Source of the DNA: Bacteroidota bacterium
Lineage (GTDB): Bacteria > Bacteroidota > Bacteroidia > Bacteroidales > VadinHA17
Assembly: GCA_011050615.1 (NCBI GenBank)
Contig: DRFJ01000017.1
Coordinates: 29,025-93,024, forward strand
Length of the DNA: 64,000 bases
Direction of reading: 5' to 3'
Each line of letters begins with the position of its first letter. Positions within the stretch are counted from its first letter, which is position 1. The notes below the pieces were generated by a model. It had not been told where the DNA came from. It was given only the letters and a program-made list of their open reading frames with translations, and made no database searches. Shown here in pieces: positions 16,217 to 24,147 of the stretch. Both the position numbers and the translations under genes were made by a program.

Positions 16217-16615
16217 ATGAAAAGATTGGAATCCTACGATGACCTTAGAAAATTAAGGAATGAGACAAGGGAAAAAATATCGTCTTATTCCGATCCCAAA
16301 AATGCGGCCAACAGGGTAATCATAAGGGTTGGTATGGGCACCTCGGGAATAGCATCCGGGGCTACTCAGGTGCTCGAATTTTTCAGGGAGGCCCTCAGAA
16401 AAAGAAATATTGATGCTGAGGTCTTAATGAGCGGCGATATGGGTTACAGCTACGCTGAACCAACGGTACAGGTTACCAGACCCGGAACCCCTCCCCTCGT
16501 ATTCGGCGACGTTGACACACACAGAGCCGATGAAATAATTGAAAAATACATCCGGCAGGGTGAACCGGTCGATGGTGTTATACCGGTTGATTACCTGACA
16601 ATAGAAGAAATATAG
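16217..16615 (+). CDS. Thioredoxin-fold [2Fe-2S] ferredoxin-like protein lacking all cluster cysteines
   Basis: The 132-residue protein has the fold of NuoE/HydC-type ferredoxins. VGMGTSGIASGATQVLEF aligns with ICMGTACYVRGAEKVLEEF of HydC encoded downstream, and MGYSYAEP with the usual GYCYAEP. At the four ligand positions it has Gly39, Gly44, Asp74 and Ser78, and the whole protein contains no cysteine, so it cannot bind the usual cluster. In HydB of Thermotoga type a cysteine-bearing domain of this kind is fused to the N-terminus. Here HydB lacks that domain and this gene sits nine bases before it. I infer a structural subunit that replaces the domain in trans. It is first in the operon behind the Rex-like site. 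The fold is sure, the role not. Confidence 0.8.
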   Translation: MKRLESYDDLRKLRNETREKISSYSDPKNAANRVIIRVGMGTSGIASGATQVLEFFREALRKRNIDAEVLMSGDMGYSYAEPTVQVTRPGTPPLVFGDVDTHRADEIIEKYIRQGEPVDGVIPVDYLTIEEI

Positions 16616-16624
16616 AAATTCGAC

Positions 16625-18094
16625 ATGGATAAAAAAATTAAGCAATTAAGATTAGTTTTACGCAATTGCGGATTTATTGATCCCGAAAACATAGATGAGG
16701 CAATTGCCCGTGACGCCTACCTTTCCATGGGCAAAGTTATTACAGAAATGCACCCTGCCGAAGCGATAAAAATTGTAAAGGAATCAGGTCTGAGGGGCCG
16801 GGGTGGCGGAGGCTTCCCGACGGGACTCAAATGGGAGTTTGCCTGTAATAACAAAGCCGACCGCAAGTATGTGGTATGCAATGCTGATGAAGGTGACCCG
16901 GGAGCTTTTATGGACCGCTCGGTTTTGGAAGGTGATCCGCATTCGGTTATTGAAGCTATGGCCATTTGTGCTTATTGCATTGGAGCAGGGGAAGGATTAA
17001 TCTATATCAGGGCCGAGTATCCTCTTGCTATCAAGCGACTGAAAACGGCAATAGCGCAGGCCAGGGAATACGGTTTGCTGGGAAAAAACATTCTGGGAAC
17101 CGGTTTCAGTTTTGATATTGAACTGCGTTACGGGGCTGGTGCCTTTGTTTGTGGTGAGGAAACAGCCCTGATACACTCTATGGAGGGATTAAGGGGAGAA
17201 CCGACCGTAAAACCCCCCTTCCCGGCAGAGTCGGGCTACCATGGCAAACCAACAAACGTAAATAATGTGGAAACACTTGCCTGTATCCCCGTGATATTCA
17301 GCAAGGGTGCTGACTGGTTCAGTAAAATAGGAACGGAAAGGTCAAAGGGAACAAAGGTTTTTGCCCTTGCAGGCAAGGTAAACAATGTCGGGCTCGTGGA
17401 AGTTCCGATGGGAACAAGCCTCAGGGAAGTCATATTTGAAATAGGGGGAGGCATAAATAACGACAGGAAGTTCAAGGCTGTTCAGACAGGAGGCCCTTCG
17501 GGAGGATGCCTTACCGAAGAGCATCTTGACACGCCCATTGATTTTGACAATCTTATTGAAGCTGGATCAATGATGGGTTCAGGAGGGATGATAGTTATGG
17601 ATGAAGACGACTGCATGGTTTCAGTGGCTAAATTCTATCTCGATTTTACTGTCGAGGAGTCATGTGGGAAATGTGCTCCCTGCCGCATAGGTAACAAAAG
17701 ATTATACGAACTTCTGGATCATATATGCAAGGGCAAGGGTGATATGGCTGACCTTGATCGCCTCCGCAACATGAGTGAAGTAATAAAAGACACAGCTCTC
17801 TGTGGCCTGGGCCAGACCTCTCCAAACCCCGTGCTTTCAACCCTTGATAATTTTTACGATGAATACCTTGCCCATGTCATGGATAAGAAATGCCCCGCAG
17901 GTCAGTGTCGCGGCCTTATGGAATTTTTTATCATTGAAGAGAATTGTGTCGGATGCACTGCCTGTGCAAGGGTATGTCCCGTTAATGCCATAGCAGGAGA
18001 AAGAAAAGAACCGCACAAGATAAACAAGGGCATATGCATTAAGTGCGGGGCATGCATGGAAAAATGCAAATTTGATGCTATAATCATTCAATAA
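16625..18094 (+). CDS. hydB: Electron-bifurcating [FeFe]-hydrogenase, NADH/FMN subunit HydB
   Basis: The 489-residue cytoplasmic flavoprotein is related to NuoF and is the site where electrons from NADH and ferredoxin are combined in HydABC. RGRGGGGFPTGLKWEF marks the FMN/NADH Rossmann part. EESCGKCAPCRIGNKRL with the distant TALCGLGQT gives the four cysteines of the N3-type [4Fe-4S] cluster. The C-terminus adds two [4Fe-4S] motifs (CVGCTACARVCP and CIKCGACMEKC) as in bifurcating HydB. It begins directly with the NuoF domain, without the N-terminal thioredoxin-like [2Fe-2S] domain of Thermotoga HydB; a cysteine-free version of that domain is the preceding gene. Order and spacing (9 and 13 bases) show one operon with hydA and hydC. 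Confidence 0.93.
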   Translation: MDKKIKQLRLVLRNCGFIDPENIDEAIARDAYLSMGKVITEMHPAEAIKIVKESGLRGRGGGGFPTGLKWEFACNNKADRKYVVCNADEGDPGAFMDRSVLEGDPHSVIEAMAICAYCIGAGEGLIYIRAEYPLAIKRLKTAIAQAREYGLLGKNILGTGFSFDIELRYGAGAFVCGEETALIHSMEGLRGEPTVKPPFPAESGYHGKPTNVNNVETLACIPVIFSKGADWFSKIGTERSKGTKVFALAGKVNNVGLVEVPMGTSLREVIFEIGGGINNDRKFKAVQTGGPSGGCLTEEHLDTPIDFDNLIEAGSMMGSGGMIVMDEDDCMVSVAKFYLDFTVEESCGKCAPCRIGNKRLYELLDHICKGKGDMADLDRLRNMSEVIKDTALCGLGQTSPNPVLSTLDNFYDEYLAHVMDKKCPAGQCRGLMEFFIIEENCVGCTACARVCPVNAIAGERKEPHKINKGICIKCGACMEKCKFDAIIIQ

Positions 18095-18107
18095 AGAAAA
18101 CAACAAA

Positions 18108-19886
18108 ATGGATACAGTCAAACTCACCATAGATAATAAGCAAGTTGAAGTTAAGGCAGGGACAACCATATACCAGGCTGCAAAAGATGCAGGGATTGAC
18201 ATTCCCGTTCTGTGTTACATGAACCTGCACGACATGGGGATAGAAAATAAGCCTGCAGGCTGCAGGATATGCGTAGTTGAGGTGGAGGGACGCAAAAACC
18301 TGGCCCCCTCCTGCTCCACCCCCTGCCAGGACGGCATGGAGGTTAAAACCAATACCGTCAGGGTGCTTAATGCACGTAAAACCGTGCTTGAATTTATATT
18401 GTCAGATCACCCGAAAGATTGCCTTATATGCCCTAAATCGGGCGACTGTGAGTTGCAGGATCTCGCAATAAAACTGGGTATACGAAACATCCCCGGTGAG
18501 GACATTGCCGAGGTGTCAACATACAGGCTCGACACTTCTCCATCAATAATAAGGGACCTTGACAAGTGTATTATGTGTCGCAGGTGCGAGACCATGTGCA
18601 ATGATATACAGACCGTTGGCGCCCTGTCGGCAATCAACAGGGGCTTCCGTGCGGTGGTTGCTCCCGCTTTCGAGCAAAATCTTGAACATTCAAGCTGCAC
18701 ATACTGCGGGCAATGCGTGGCTGTGTGCCCTACAGGCGCCCTGACTGAAGCAGATCACACCAACGAGGTACTTCGTCACCTTGCCAACCCGGCGAAAACT
18801 GTGGTTGTTCAGACTGCTCCTGCTGTAAGGGCAGCCCTGGGTGAGGAGTTCAGTATGAGGCCGGGAACCCTTGTAACGGGAAAAATGGTAGCAGCTCTCA
18901 GACAGCTGGGATTTGATTATGTTTTTGATACAGATTTTGCAGCCGACCTGACAATAATGGAAGAAGGCACTGAGTTACTCAGGAGGTTATCAGCTCACAT
19001 CGACGGCGACAAAAACGTAAAACTCCCTATACTTACCTCTTGCTGTCCGGGCTGGGTGAACTTTTTCGAAACTTATTTCCCGGACCTTAAAGACATACCA
19101 TCAAGCGCCAGATCACCGCAACAAATGTTCGGTACGATTGCCAAAACATATTTCGCTGGAAAGAAAAACATTAAAAGGGAGGACATGGTAGTGGTATCAG
19201 TAATGCCCTGCCTTGCAAAGAAATATGAATGCCAGAGGGAAGAGTTCAGTAGCAACGGAAATCCCGATGTTGACCTTTCAATCTCAACAAGGGAGCTGGC
19301 CGCCTTTATCAGGCAGGCTAACATTGATTTCCGCAGTCTCGGGGAGGAAAGCTTCGATAATCCCCTGGGTGAATCAAGTGGCGCAGGGGTTATTTTTGGT
19401 ACAACGGGTGGAGTTATAGAAGCAGCTGTCAGAACAGCCTACGAAATGTACACCGGCAAAACACTTGAAAGAGTCGATTTTGAAGAACTGAGAGGCATGG
19501 AAGGTGTACGTGAAGCGAGTATCGACTTTGACGGGCTGGAACTGAATATTGGTATTGCCCACGGTCTGGGAAATGCACGAAAACTTCTTGATGATATCAG
19601 GTCAGGTAAATCAAAATACCATGCCATAGAAATAATGGCCTGCCCCGGCGGCTGCATCGGTGGCGGCGGACAACCACGGCATCACGGTAAATCCGAAATA
19701 CTAAAGGCAAGGGCCTCGGCACTTTACCTTGAAGACCGCAATAAGGCAATCAGGAAATCGCACGAAAATCCCTTTATCAGGGAATTGTATTCCTCCTTCC
19801 TTGGCAGGCCGAACAGCGGAAAAGCCCACAACTTACTGCATACAGGCTATTTTGATAAAAAGAAGAAAATTATAGTAAAACAATAA
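18108..19886 (+). CDS. hydA: [FeFe]-hydrogenase catalytic subunit HydA, trimeric bifurcating type
   Basis: The 592-residue enzyme reduces protons to H2, or the reverse, in the HydABC complex. In order it has an N-terminal [2Fe-2S] domain (CYMNLHDMG to CRICVVEVEG and CSTPC), and the His-Cys3 cluster HPKDCLICPKSGDC. Two [4Fe-4S] motifs follow (CIMCRRCETMC and CTYCGQCVAVCP). The H-cluster domain has TSCCPGW (L1, with the proton-relay Cys), MPCLAKKYE (L2, Leu where Thr is more usual) and MACPGGCIGGGGQP (L3). It ends about 65 residues after L3 without the extra C-terminal [2Fe-2S] domain of Thermotoga HydA. Next to hydB and hydC this indicates a group A3-type, ferredoxin- and NADH-using hydrogenase. 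The maturases HydEFG must lie elsewhere. Confidence 0.95.
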   Translation: MDTVKLTIDNKQVEVKAGTTIYQAAKDAGIDIPVLCYMNLHDMGIENKPAGCRICVVEVEGRKNLAPSCSTPCQDGMEVKTNTVRVLNARKTVLEFILSDHPKDCLICPKSGDCELQDLAIKLGIRNIPGEDIAEVSTYRLDTSPSIIRDLDKCIMCRRCETMCNDIQTVGALSAINRGFRAVVAPAFEQNLEHSSCTYCGQCVAVCPTGALTEADHTNEVLRHLANPAKTVVVQTAPAVRAALGEEFSMRPGTLVTGKMVAALRQLGFDYVFDTDFAADLTIMEEGTELLRRLSAHIDGDKNVKLPILTSCCPGWVNFFETYFPDLKDIPSSARSPQQMFGTIAKTYFAGKKNIKREDMVVVSVMPCLAKKYECQREEFSSNGNPDVDLSISTRELAAFIRQANIDFRSLGEESFDNPLGESSGAGVIFGTTGGVIEAAVRTAYEMYTGKTLERVDFEELRGMEGVREASIDFDGLELNIGIAHGLGNARKLLDDIRSGKSKYHAIEIMACPGGCIGGGGQPRHHGKSEILKARASALYLEDRNKAIRKSHENPFIRELYSSFLGRPNSGKAHNLLHTGYFDKKKKIIVKQ

Positions 19887-19899
19887 TTGAGAAATTATT

Positions 19900-20382
19900 A
19901 TGTCAAGCATAAAGATTGAGCTGAGAAAGCAGGATATTGAAAAAATCAGGGAAATTGCAGCCTCATTTGGCAATGATGAGCAGGAGCTTATTAATGTGCT
20001 GCACAAATGTCAGGAACATTTCGGCTACCTTCCTGCAGAAGTACAGGAAGTAATTTCGGAAGCACTTCAGGTACCCCTTGCAAAAATATACGGCGTTGTA
20101 ACATTTTACTCTTTCTTTACCATGACGCCAAAGGGACAGAACCCGGTCAGTATATGCATGGGCACAGCCTGCTATGTCCGCGGGGCTGAAAAGGTACTGG
20201 AGGAGTTTAAGAAAGAACTTGAAATTGAAGTGGGGCAAACAACTGATGACGGCAGGTTCTCACTGTCAAGCCTCAGATGTGTCGGAGCATGCGGGCTGGC
20301 ACCTGTTGTTATGGTTGGTGATAAAACTTATGGAAGGGTAGCTCCGGATGATGTAAAGGATATCCTGAAGGAATATTCATGA
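19900..20382 (+). CDS. hydC: Bifurcating hydrogenase [2Fe-2S] subunit HydC (NuoE-like)
   Basis: The 160-residue subunit carries electrons between the flavin subunit and the rest of HydABC. A helical N-terminus with CQEHFGYLP is followed by the thioredoxin-like fold. All four ligands are present: ICMGTACYVRGA (two Cys five apart) and LRCVGACGLAP (two Cys four apart). Length matches NuoE (about 160). It closes the operon, 13 bases after hydA; 57 bases then separate it from the TPR gene. It serves as an internal control showing which ligands the first gene of the operon has lost. Confidence 0.94.
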   Translation: MSSIKIELRKQDIEKIREIAASFGNDEQELINVLHKCQEHFGYLPAEVQEVISEALQVPLAKIYGVVTFYSFFTMTPKGQNPVSICMGTACYVRGAEKVLEEFKKELEIEVGQTTDDGRFSLSSLRCVGACGLAPVVMVGDKTYGRVAPDDVKDILKEYS

Positions 20383-20439
20383 CAAACTGTCATTCGGCCT
20401 GATTATTGATTATATTGAAAGGGCACGGAATTACCATCC

Positions 20440-22698
20440 ATGCTGTCATTATATATCAATAATATGGATTCAAATAAAATCATAAAGAAGCATAATCACA
20501 TTACTGACCTGATCTCGCGCAAGCAGGTGAGGCAGAGCATTAATCTGATAAAAGAACTTATTGAAATCTCGAAAAACGGTGACCACAGGCAGCAACTTGA
20601 AAATATCGAGAATACCTATAAGAACATGGTTAAGTATACCATTGAAGGAGTTCACGATCCCGAGAGACATAAGGTTTTAACCCGCATGTTGCAGTCACTT
20701 CTTGAACTTGCAGACAGGGTAAAGCAGGAAATACTTGCCCGCTATTCCGGATGGCACACTTACTGGCTGAAAGAGAATAGCCTGAAAGAGCAGAGTCTCG
20801 CCGGGATAAGTATAATAGAGACAATTGATGATCTTGCCTTCAAGGAAGAGCTTGATGCGTGGTTAAGGCAGGCAGGCACCGTTTCACCCGATCCTGAATC
20901 AGAACACGCCAGGAAACACCGTCAACTGGTTGACAATATATTCAATCATTTATGGCTGACCGACAAATACGGCGAGGCTGAAACTGAACTAATAAAGCTG
21001 ATAATACGCAGTGGCAAGTTTGAATGGCATGAACAGAGTCTTTTTGTTAGTGCTATCACCCTCAGCAGCTTAAGATTCTGGGAATCAGAAAAAATACAGA
21101 TTCTTGCATCCCTGTACAGGGATAAAACCGAACAGATAAGTGAAAGAGCACTGGCCGGTCTGCTGCTGGTATTATATTATTATGACAAAAGGATACAAAT
21201 ATACCCGGAGGTGAAGGAACTATTGGTGGAACTGTCAGAAGACAGCAATTTCAGGGAACACCTGAAGATCACAATTCTTCAGATAATCAGGTCAGGGGAA
21301 ACCGAAAAAATAAGCAAAAAGCTTCATGACGAAATATTGCCCCGCGTTGCTGAATTAAGACCCAGGCTTGAAGACAAGCTTGATCTTGACAATCTTCTGC
21401 CTGAAGACCTCATGGAAGGGAAGAACCCCGACTGGTCGGATATGTTCAAGGAATCGGAGGATCTTTACAAAACGATGGAAGAGTTTTCCAGGCTGCAGAT
21501 GGAAGGTGCAGATGTGTATATGTCGGCTTTCGCCAATCTTAAGAATTTTGATTTTTTCCGGAAAATATTGAACTGGTTTATGCCTTTTTACCCTGATCAC
21601 GAAGCCATTGATGTGCTTTACAGGGATGAAGTACTGGCAGCAGGGACCAACGAACTGGCAGAAGCCCTTTATAAAACACCATTTATATGCAATTCTGACA
21701 AGTACAGCCTGGTGCTCAACCTGCAGCATTTACCGGCCAGCCAGAAGGAAATGATGTTAAAAGTATTCCGCCTGGAGCTTGAAGGGCTCGAACAAATGAG
21801 GGATGAAGAGATTGATATTGACCCAACGAAAGGATTTAAAACCAATGTAACACAATATCTCCAGGACCTTTACAGGTTTTTTAAGCTATCGCCATATAAA
21901 AAGGAATTCGATGATGTATTCAGGGGAACGCTTGATTTTCACAGAACCACTCTTTTCAGGACGGTACTCAGGGACAATGAGTCTATAACAACCTTTGCAG
22001 ATTACTATTTCGGTAAGGATTTTTATAATGAAGCCCTGGATTTATATACTGAGATGTTAAAGGATAATCCTGATGAAGCCCAGTTATATGAAAAGACGGG
22101 GTATTGTTACCAACAACTTGCTGAATATGAGAAAGCTCTTGAAATGTACAGCAGGGCAGAAATGCTTGATCGCAAGATATGGACGCTGAAGAAAATAGGT
22201 TTCTGTAACAGGAGGCTTGGAAAACACGGAGAGGCCCTCAAGAATTACCTGGCAGCAGAGAAGATGGATCCCGGGAATATGCATACCCTTGCCATGATAG
22301 GCCATTGTTACCTGGATATGGAAGATTTTGACTCAGCCCTCAAATTCTATTTCAAAGTCGAGTATAATGACCCTGATAATACCAGGATACTCAAGCCTAT
22401 AGCCTGGTGTTACCTGGTCCAGGGTAAGTATGGACAGTCAAAAAAATACTTTGACAAGATCAGCAAAGGTAAAATGAACGGTCATGATTATATCAATGCG
22501 GGTCATCTGGCCTTATGCATGGGTGATCGCATGAGGGCTATTGACTATTATCGCAGAAGCATAATAGAAGGGAAGATGGATAAGAGCGATTTCCTTGAGA
22601 TTTTTAATGATGATGCTGCTATGCTTATCACAAACAATATTGACCCTGACGATCTGCCAATAATTACAGACTATTTGTTTTTTGATCTTGAGGATTAG
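20440..22698 (+). CDS. Large TPR-repeat protein of unknown function
   Basis: The 752-residue protein has no signal peptide and looks cytoplasmic. The first ~480 residues are helical without a motif I recognise. From about 520 there are five or so tetratricopeptide repeats (for example EALDLYTEMLKDNPDEAQLY, ALEMYSRAEMLD, ALKNYLAAEKMDPGN, ALKFYFKVEYNDPDN). They are followed by an acidic end. TPRs bind other proteins. The ATG at 20440 is the longest start; an ATG at 20464 (MDSNKIIKKHNH) is equally likely because it begins at the first well-formed helix. Proteins like this are found across Bacteroidota, with no assigned role. It overlaps the converging gene by 35 bases. Co-transcription with hydABC is possible but unproven. 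Confidence 0.75.
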   Translation: MLSLYINNMDSNKIIKKHNHITDLISRKQVRQSINLIKELIEISKNGDHRQQLENIENTYKNMVKYTIEGVHDPERHKVLTRMLQSLLELADRVKQEILARYSGWHTYWLKENSLKEQSLAGISIIETIDDLAFKEELDAWLRQAGTVSPDPESEHARKHRQLVDNIFNHLWLTDKYGEAETELIKLIIRSGKFEWHEQSLFVSAITLSSLRFWESEKIQILASLYRDKTEQISERALAGLLLVLYYYDKRIQIYPEVKELLVELSEDSNFREHLKITILQIIRSGETEKISKKLHDEILPRVAELRPRLEDKLDLDNLLPEDLMEGKNPDWSDMFKESEDLYKTMEEFSRLQMEGADVYMSAFANLKNFDFFRKILNWFMPFYPDHEAIDVLYRDEVLAAGTNELAEALYKTPFICNSDKYSLVLNLQHLPASQKEMMLKVFRLELEGLEQMRDEEIDIDPTKGFKTNVTQYLQDLYRFFKLSPYKKEFDDVFRGTLDFHRTTLFRTVLRDNESITTFADYYFGKDFYNEALDLYTEMLKDNPDEAQLYEKTGYCYQQLAEYEKALEMYSRAEMLDRKIWTLKKIGFCNRRLGKHGEALKNYLAAEKMDPGNMHTLAMIGHCYLDMEDFDSALKFYFKVEYNDPDNTRILKPIAWCYLVQGKYGQSKKYFDKISKGKMNGHDYINAGHLALCMGDRMRAIDYYRRSIIEGKMDKSDFLEIFNDDAAMLITNNIDPDDLPIITDYLFFDLED

Positions 22699-23167
22699 GG
22701 AAGAGACCTGTAGTCCCCGGCGGTCTCCGTCCGGGACCCTGCCTTCTGTCATGGTCGGGTCGGCCATCAAACCGGGTGCTGTCGCCACGGTTGTTCCGCT
22801 GCCTGAACTCTTTCATCATTTCGCGCCTTTGACGTTCAAATTCCTCAAGCTTTTCTATCTGGTCCCTGCTGAGAACAGGTTTTATTTCACTCCATTGCTT
22901 ATCCATCAGGGATTCAAAATCCTTCCAGAATCCTGTATTCAGGTCCCTGAAATATTCTCCATAGCGGTCAATTATATCGTCCAGTTCTGCTTTCTGAGCT
23001 GAATCAGGTTCCACCACCTTATACAGGTGCTCCCTGAAATAATGCTCTGAAGCATATGTCCGGACAGGTCTCATTCTTTTATGTCGGAGCTGGGCTGATG
23101 TCAGCATTCCTATAGCAAAACCCAGAATCAGGGTAAGTATTATTAATAATGTAATTCTCAGTTTCAT
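22664..23167 (-). CDS. CpxP/Spy-like periplasmic protein, last gene of the sigma-factor operon
   Basis: The 167-residue protein has an N-terminal membrane anchor or signal (residues 5-24). An alpha-helical periplasmic part follows, rich in charged residues (LYKVVEPDSAQKAELDDI, LSRDQIEKLEEFERQRREMM), the pattern of CpxP/Spy/CnrX-type heavy-metal and stress sensors. The tail is a disordered Arg/Gly/Pro-rich stretch (RRQGPGRRPPGTTG). It sits 16 bases after the anti-sigma-like gene and is probably part of the envelope-stress circuit, either as chaperone or sensor. Its last 35 bases overlap the end of the converging TPR gene. The family similarity is by pattern only. Confidence 0.6.
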   Translation of the reverse strand: MKLRITLLIILTLILGFAIGMLTSAQLRHKRMRPVRTYASEHYFREHLYKVVEPDSAQKAELDDIIDRYGEYFRDLNTGFWKDFESLMDKQWSEIKPVLSRDQIEKLEEFERQRREMMKEFRQRNNRGDSTRFDGRPDHDRRQGPGRRPPGTTGLFPNPQDQKTNSL

Positions 23168-23182
23168 ATTATATCAGTTCTT

Positions 23183-23533
23183 TTACTCAGCAAGGAGACT
23201 TATAAGCACCCCATCAACCTCGTTGTCAATACCAAGCAGGGTATCATAGGACAATGAACCCTGGCTGAGGAGTATACTGATTACAAGTATAACAACAGCA
23301 GCAGCAGCAGGTATGGCAACCCTCATAAAAATACTGTCGAAGGATCTTGCCAGGTCATGTTTACCGTTAATCAGGACTTTTGCTGAAGTAATTTTTTTCA
23401 TGAGCTTTTCACCAAAGCCCTCACTGAAACGGTGATCTGTAAAAAGTTCTCTTTCAAGAACTTCTCGTTCATTACCATCAATATCAGAGGACAGGGATCG
23501 TAAAAAAAGATCTTTGATTTTTTCAGGTTCCAT
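23183..23533 (-). CDS. Probable membrane anti-sigma factor
   Basis: The 116-residue protein lies six bases downstream of an ECF sigma gene, where a cognate anti-sigma factor is expected. A short cytoplasmic N-terminus with helices (KIKDLFLRSLSSDIDGNERE) is followed by one transmembrane segment (about 72-92, VAIPAAAAVVILVISILL) and a brief periplasmic tail. No zinc-binding HxxxCxxC is present, so it is not a ZAS-type factor. I assign the role from position and topology, not from a clear sequence signature. Confidence 0.6.
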   Translation of the reverse strand: MEPEKIKDLFLRSLSSDIDGNEREVLERELFTDHRFSEGFGEKLMKKITSAKVLINGKHDLARSFDSIFMRVAIPAAAAVVILVISILLSQGSLSYDTLLGIDNEVDGVLISLLAE

Positions 23534-23538
23534 AATTT

Positions 23539-24105
23539 TTATTCTAAGTCCTTTAATAATTCCTTTAAATGGTCTTTAGCCCTTGAAAGGCGCGACAAAA
23601 CCGTTCCCACCGGGAGTTCAAGGATTTCTGCTGTTTCTTTTGTGCTGTATCCATGTATAGCCCGCAGCACTACGACTGTTCTGAAATCAGGGTCAAGTTT
23701 TGATATTGCCATGTTAACATAGTCTTTTATATCTTTTGCCCTTTCTTCTTCACCTGATGATAATTCTGTCTCCCTGATATCTTCTTTATCATCGGATCGG
23801 TAAAACAGTGACAGGAATCTTCTGCTACGCCTGATTTCGTTGAGTGATTGATTAATAGCAATTCGTTGTAAATAAGTACTCAATTTCGCATCACCCCTGA
23901 AATCCTTAAGATTCTTATACAGGCGGATAAAGGTATCCTGACCAACATCCTCAGCCTGCTGCACATCTCCCAGCATGCTTTTAACTGTTCTGGCTACCAT
24001 ATTCTTATACCTTCTGATTATCTCATTGAATGCCCTGTTGTCGCCATCCAGGGTTTGTAGTACAAGATCCTGATCATCAGAGTTGGTATAATCATATTTC
24101 ACCAT
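23539..24105 (-). CDS. ECF-family RNA polymerase sigma factor
   Basis: The protein has sigma-70 region 2 (about residues 20-90: YKNMVARTVKSMLGDVQQAE and DVGQDTFIRLYKNLKDFRG, with NQSLNEIRRSRR). An acidic linker follows, then region 4 (about 130-188: LDPDFRTVVVLRAIHGYSTK, with the helix-turn-helix ETAEILELPVGTVLSRLSRA). I start at the ATG at 24105 (MVKYDYTN); a TTG two codons upstream is open but less likely. It directs RNA polymerase to a small regulon, probably envelope stress, because an anti-sigma-like membrane protein and a CpxP-like protein follow in one operon. Autoregulation is likely but no -35/-10 was identified. Confidence 0.92.
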   Translation of the reverse strand: MVKYDYTNSDDQDLVLQTLDGDNRAFNEIIRRYKNMVARTVKSMLGDVQQAEDVGQDTFIRLYKNLKDFRGDAKLSTYLQRIAINQSLNEIRRSRRFLSLFYRSDDKEDIRETELSSGEEERAKDIKDYVNMAISKLDPDFRTVVVLRAIHGYSTKETAEILELPVGTVLSRLSRAKDHLKELLKDLE

Positions 24106-24147
24106 ACACAATAGTAAGACAATTACAATAAACGATTTATTCCCAGC

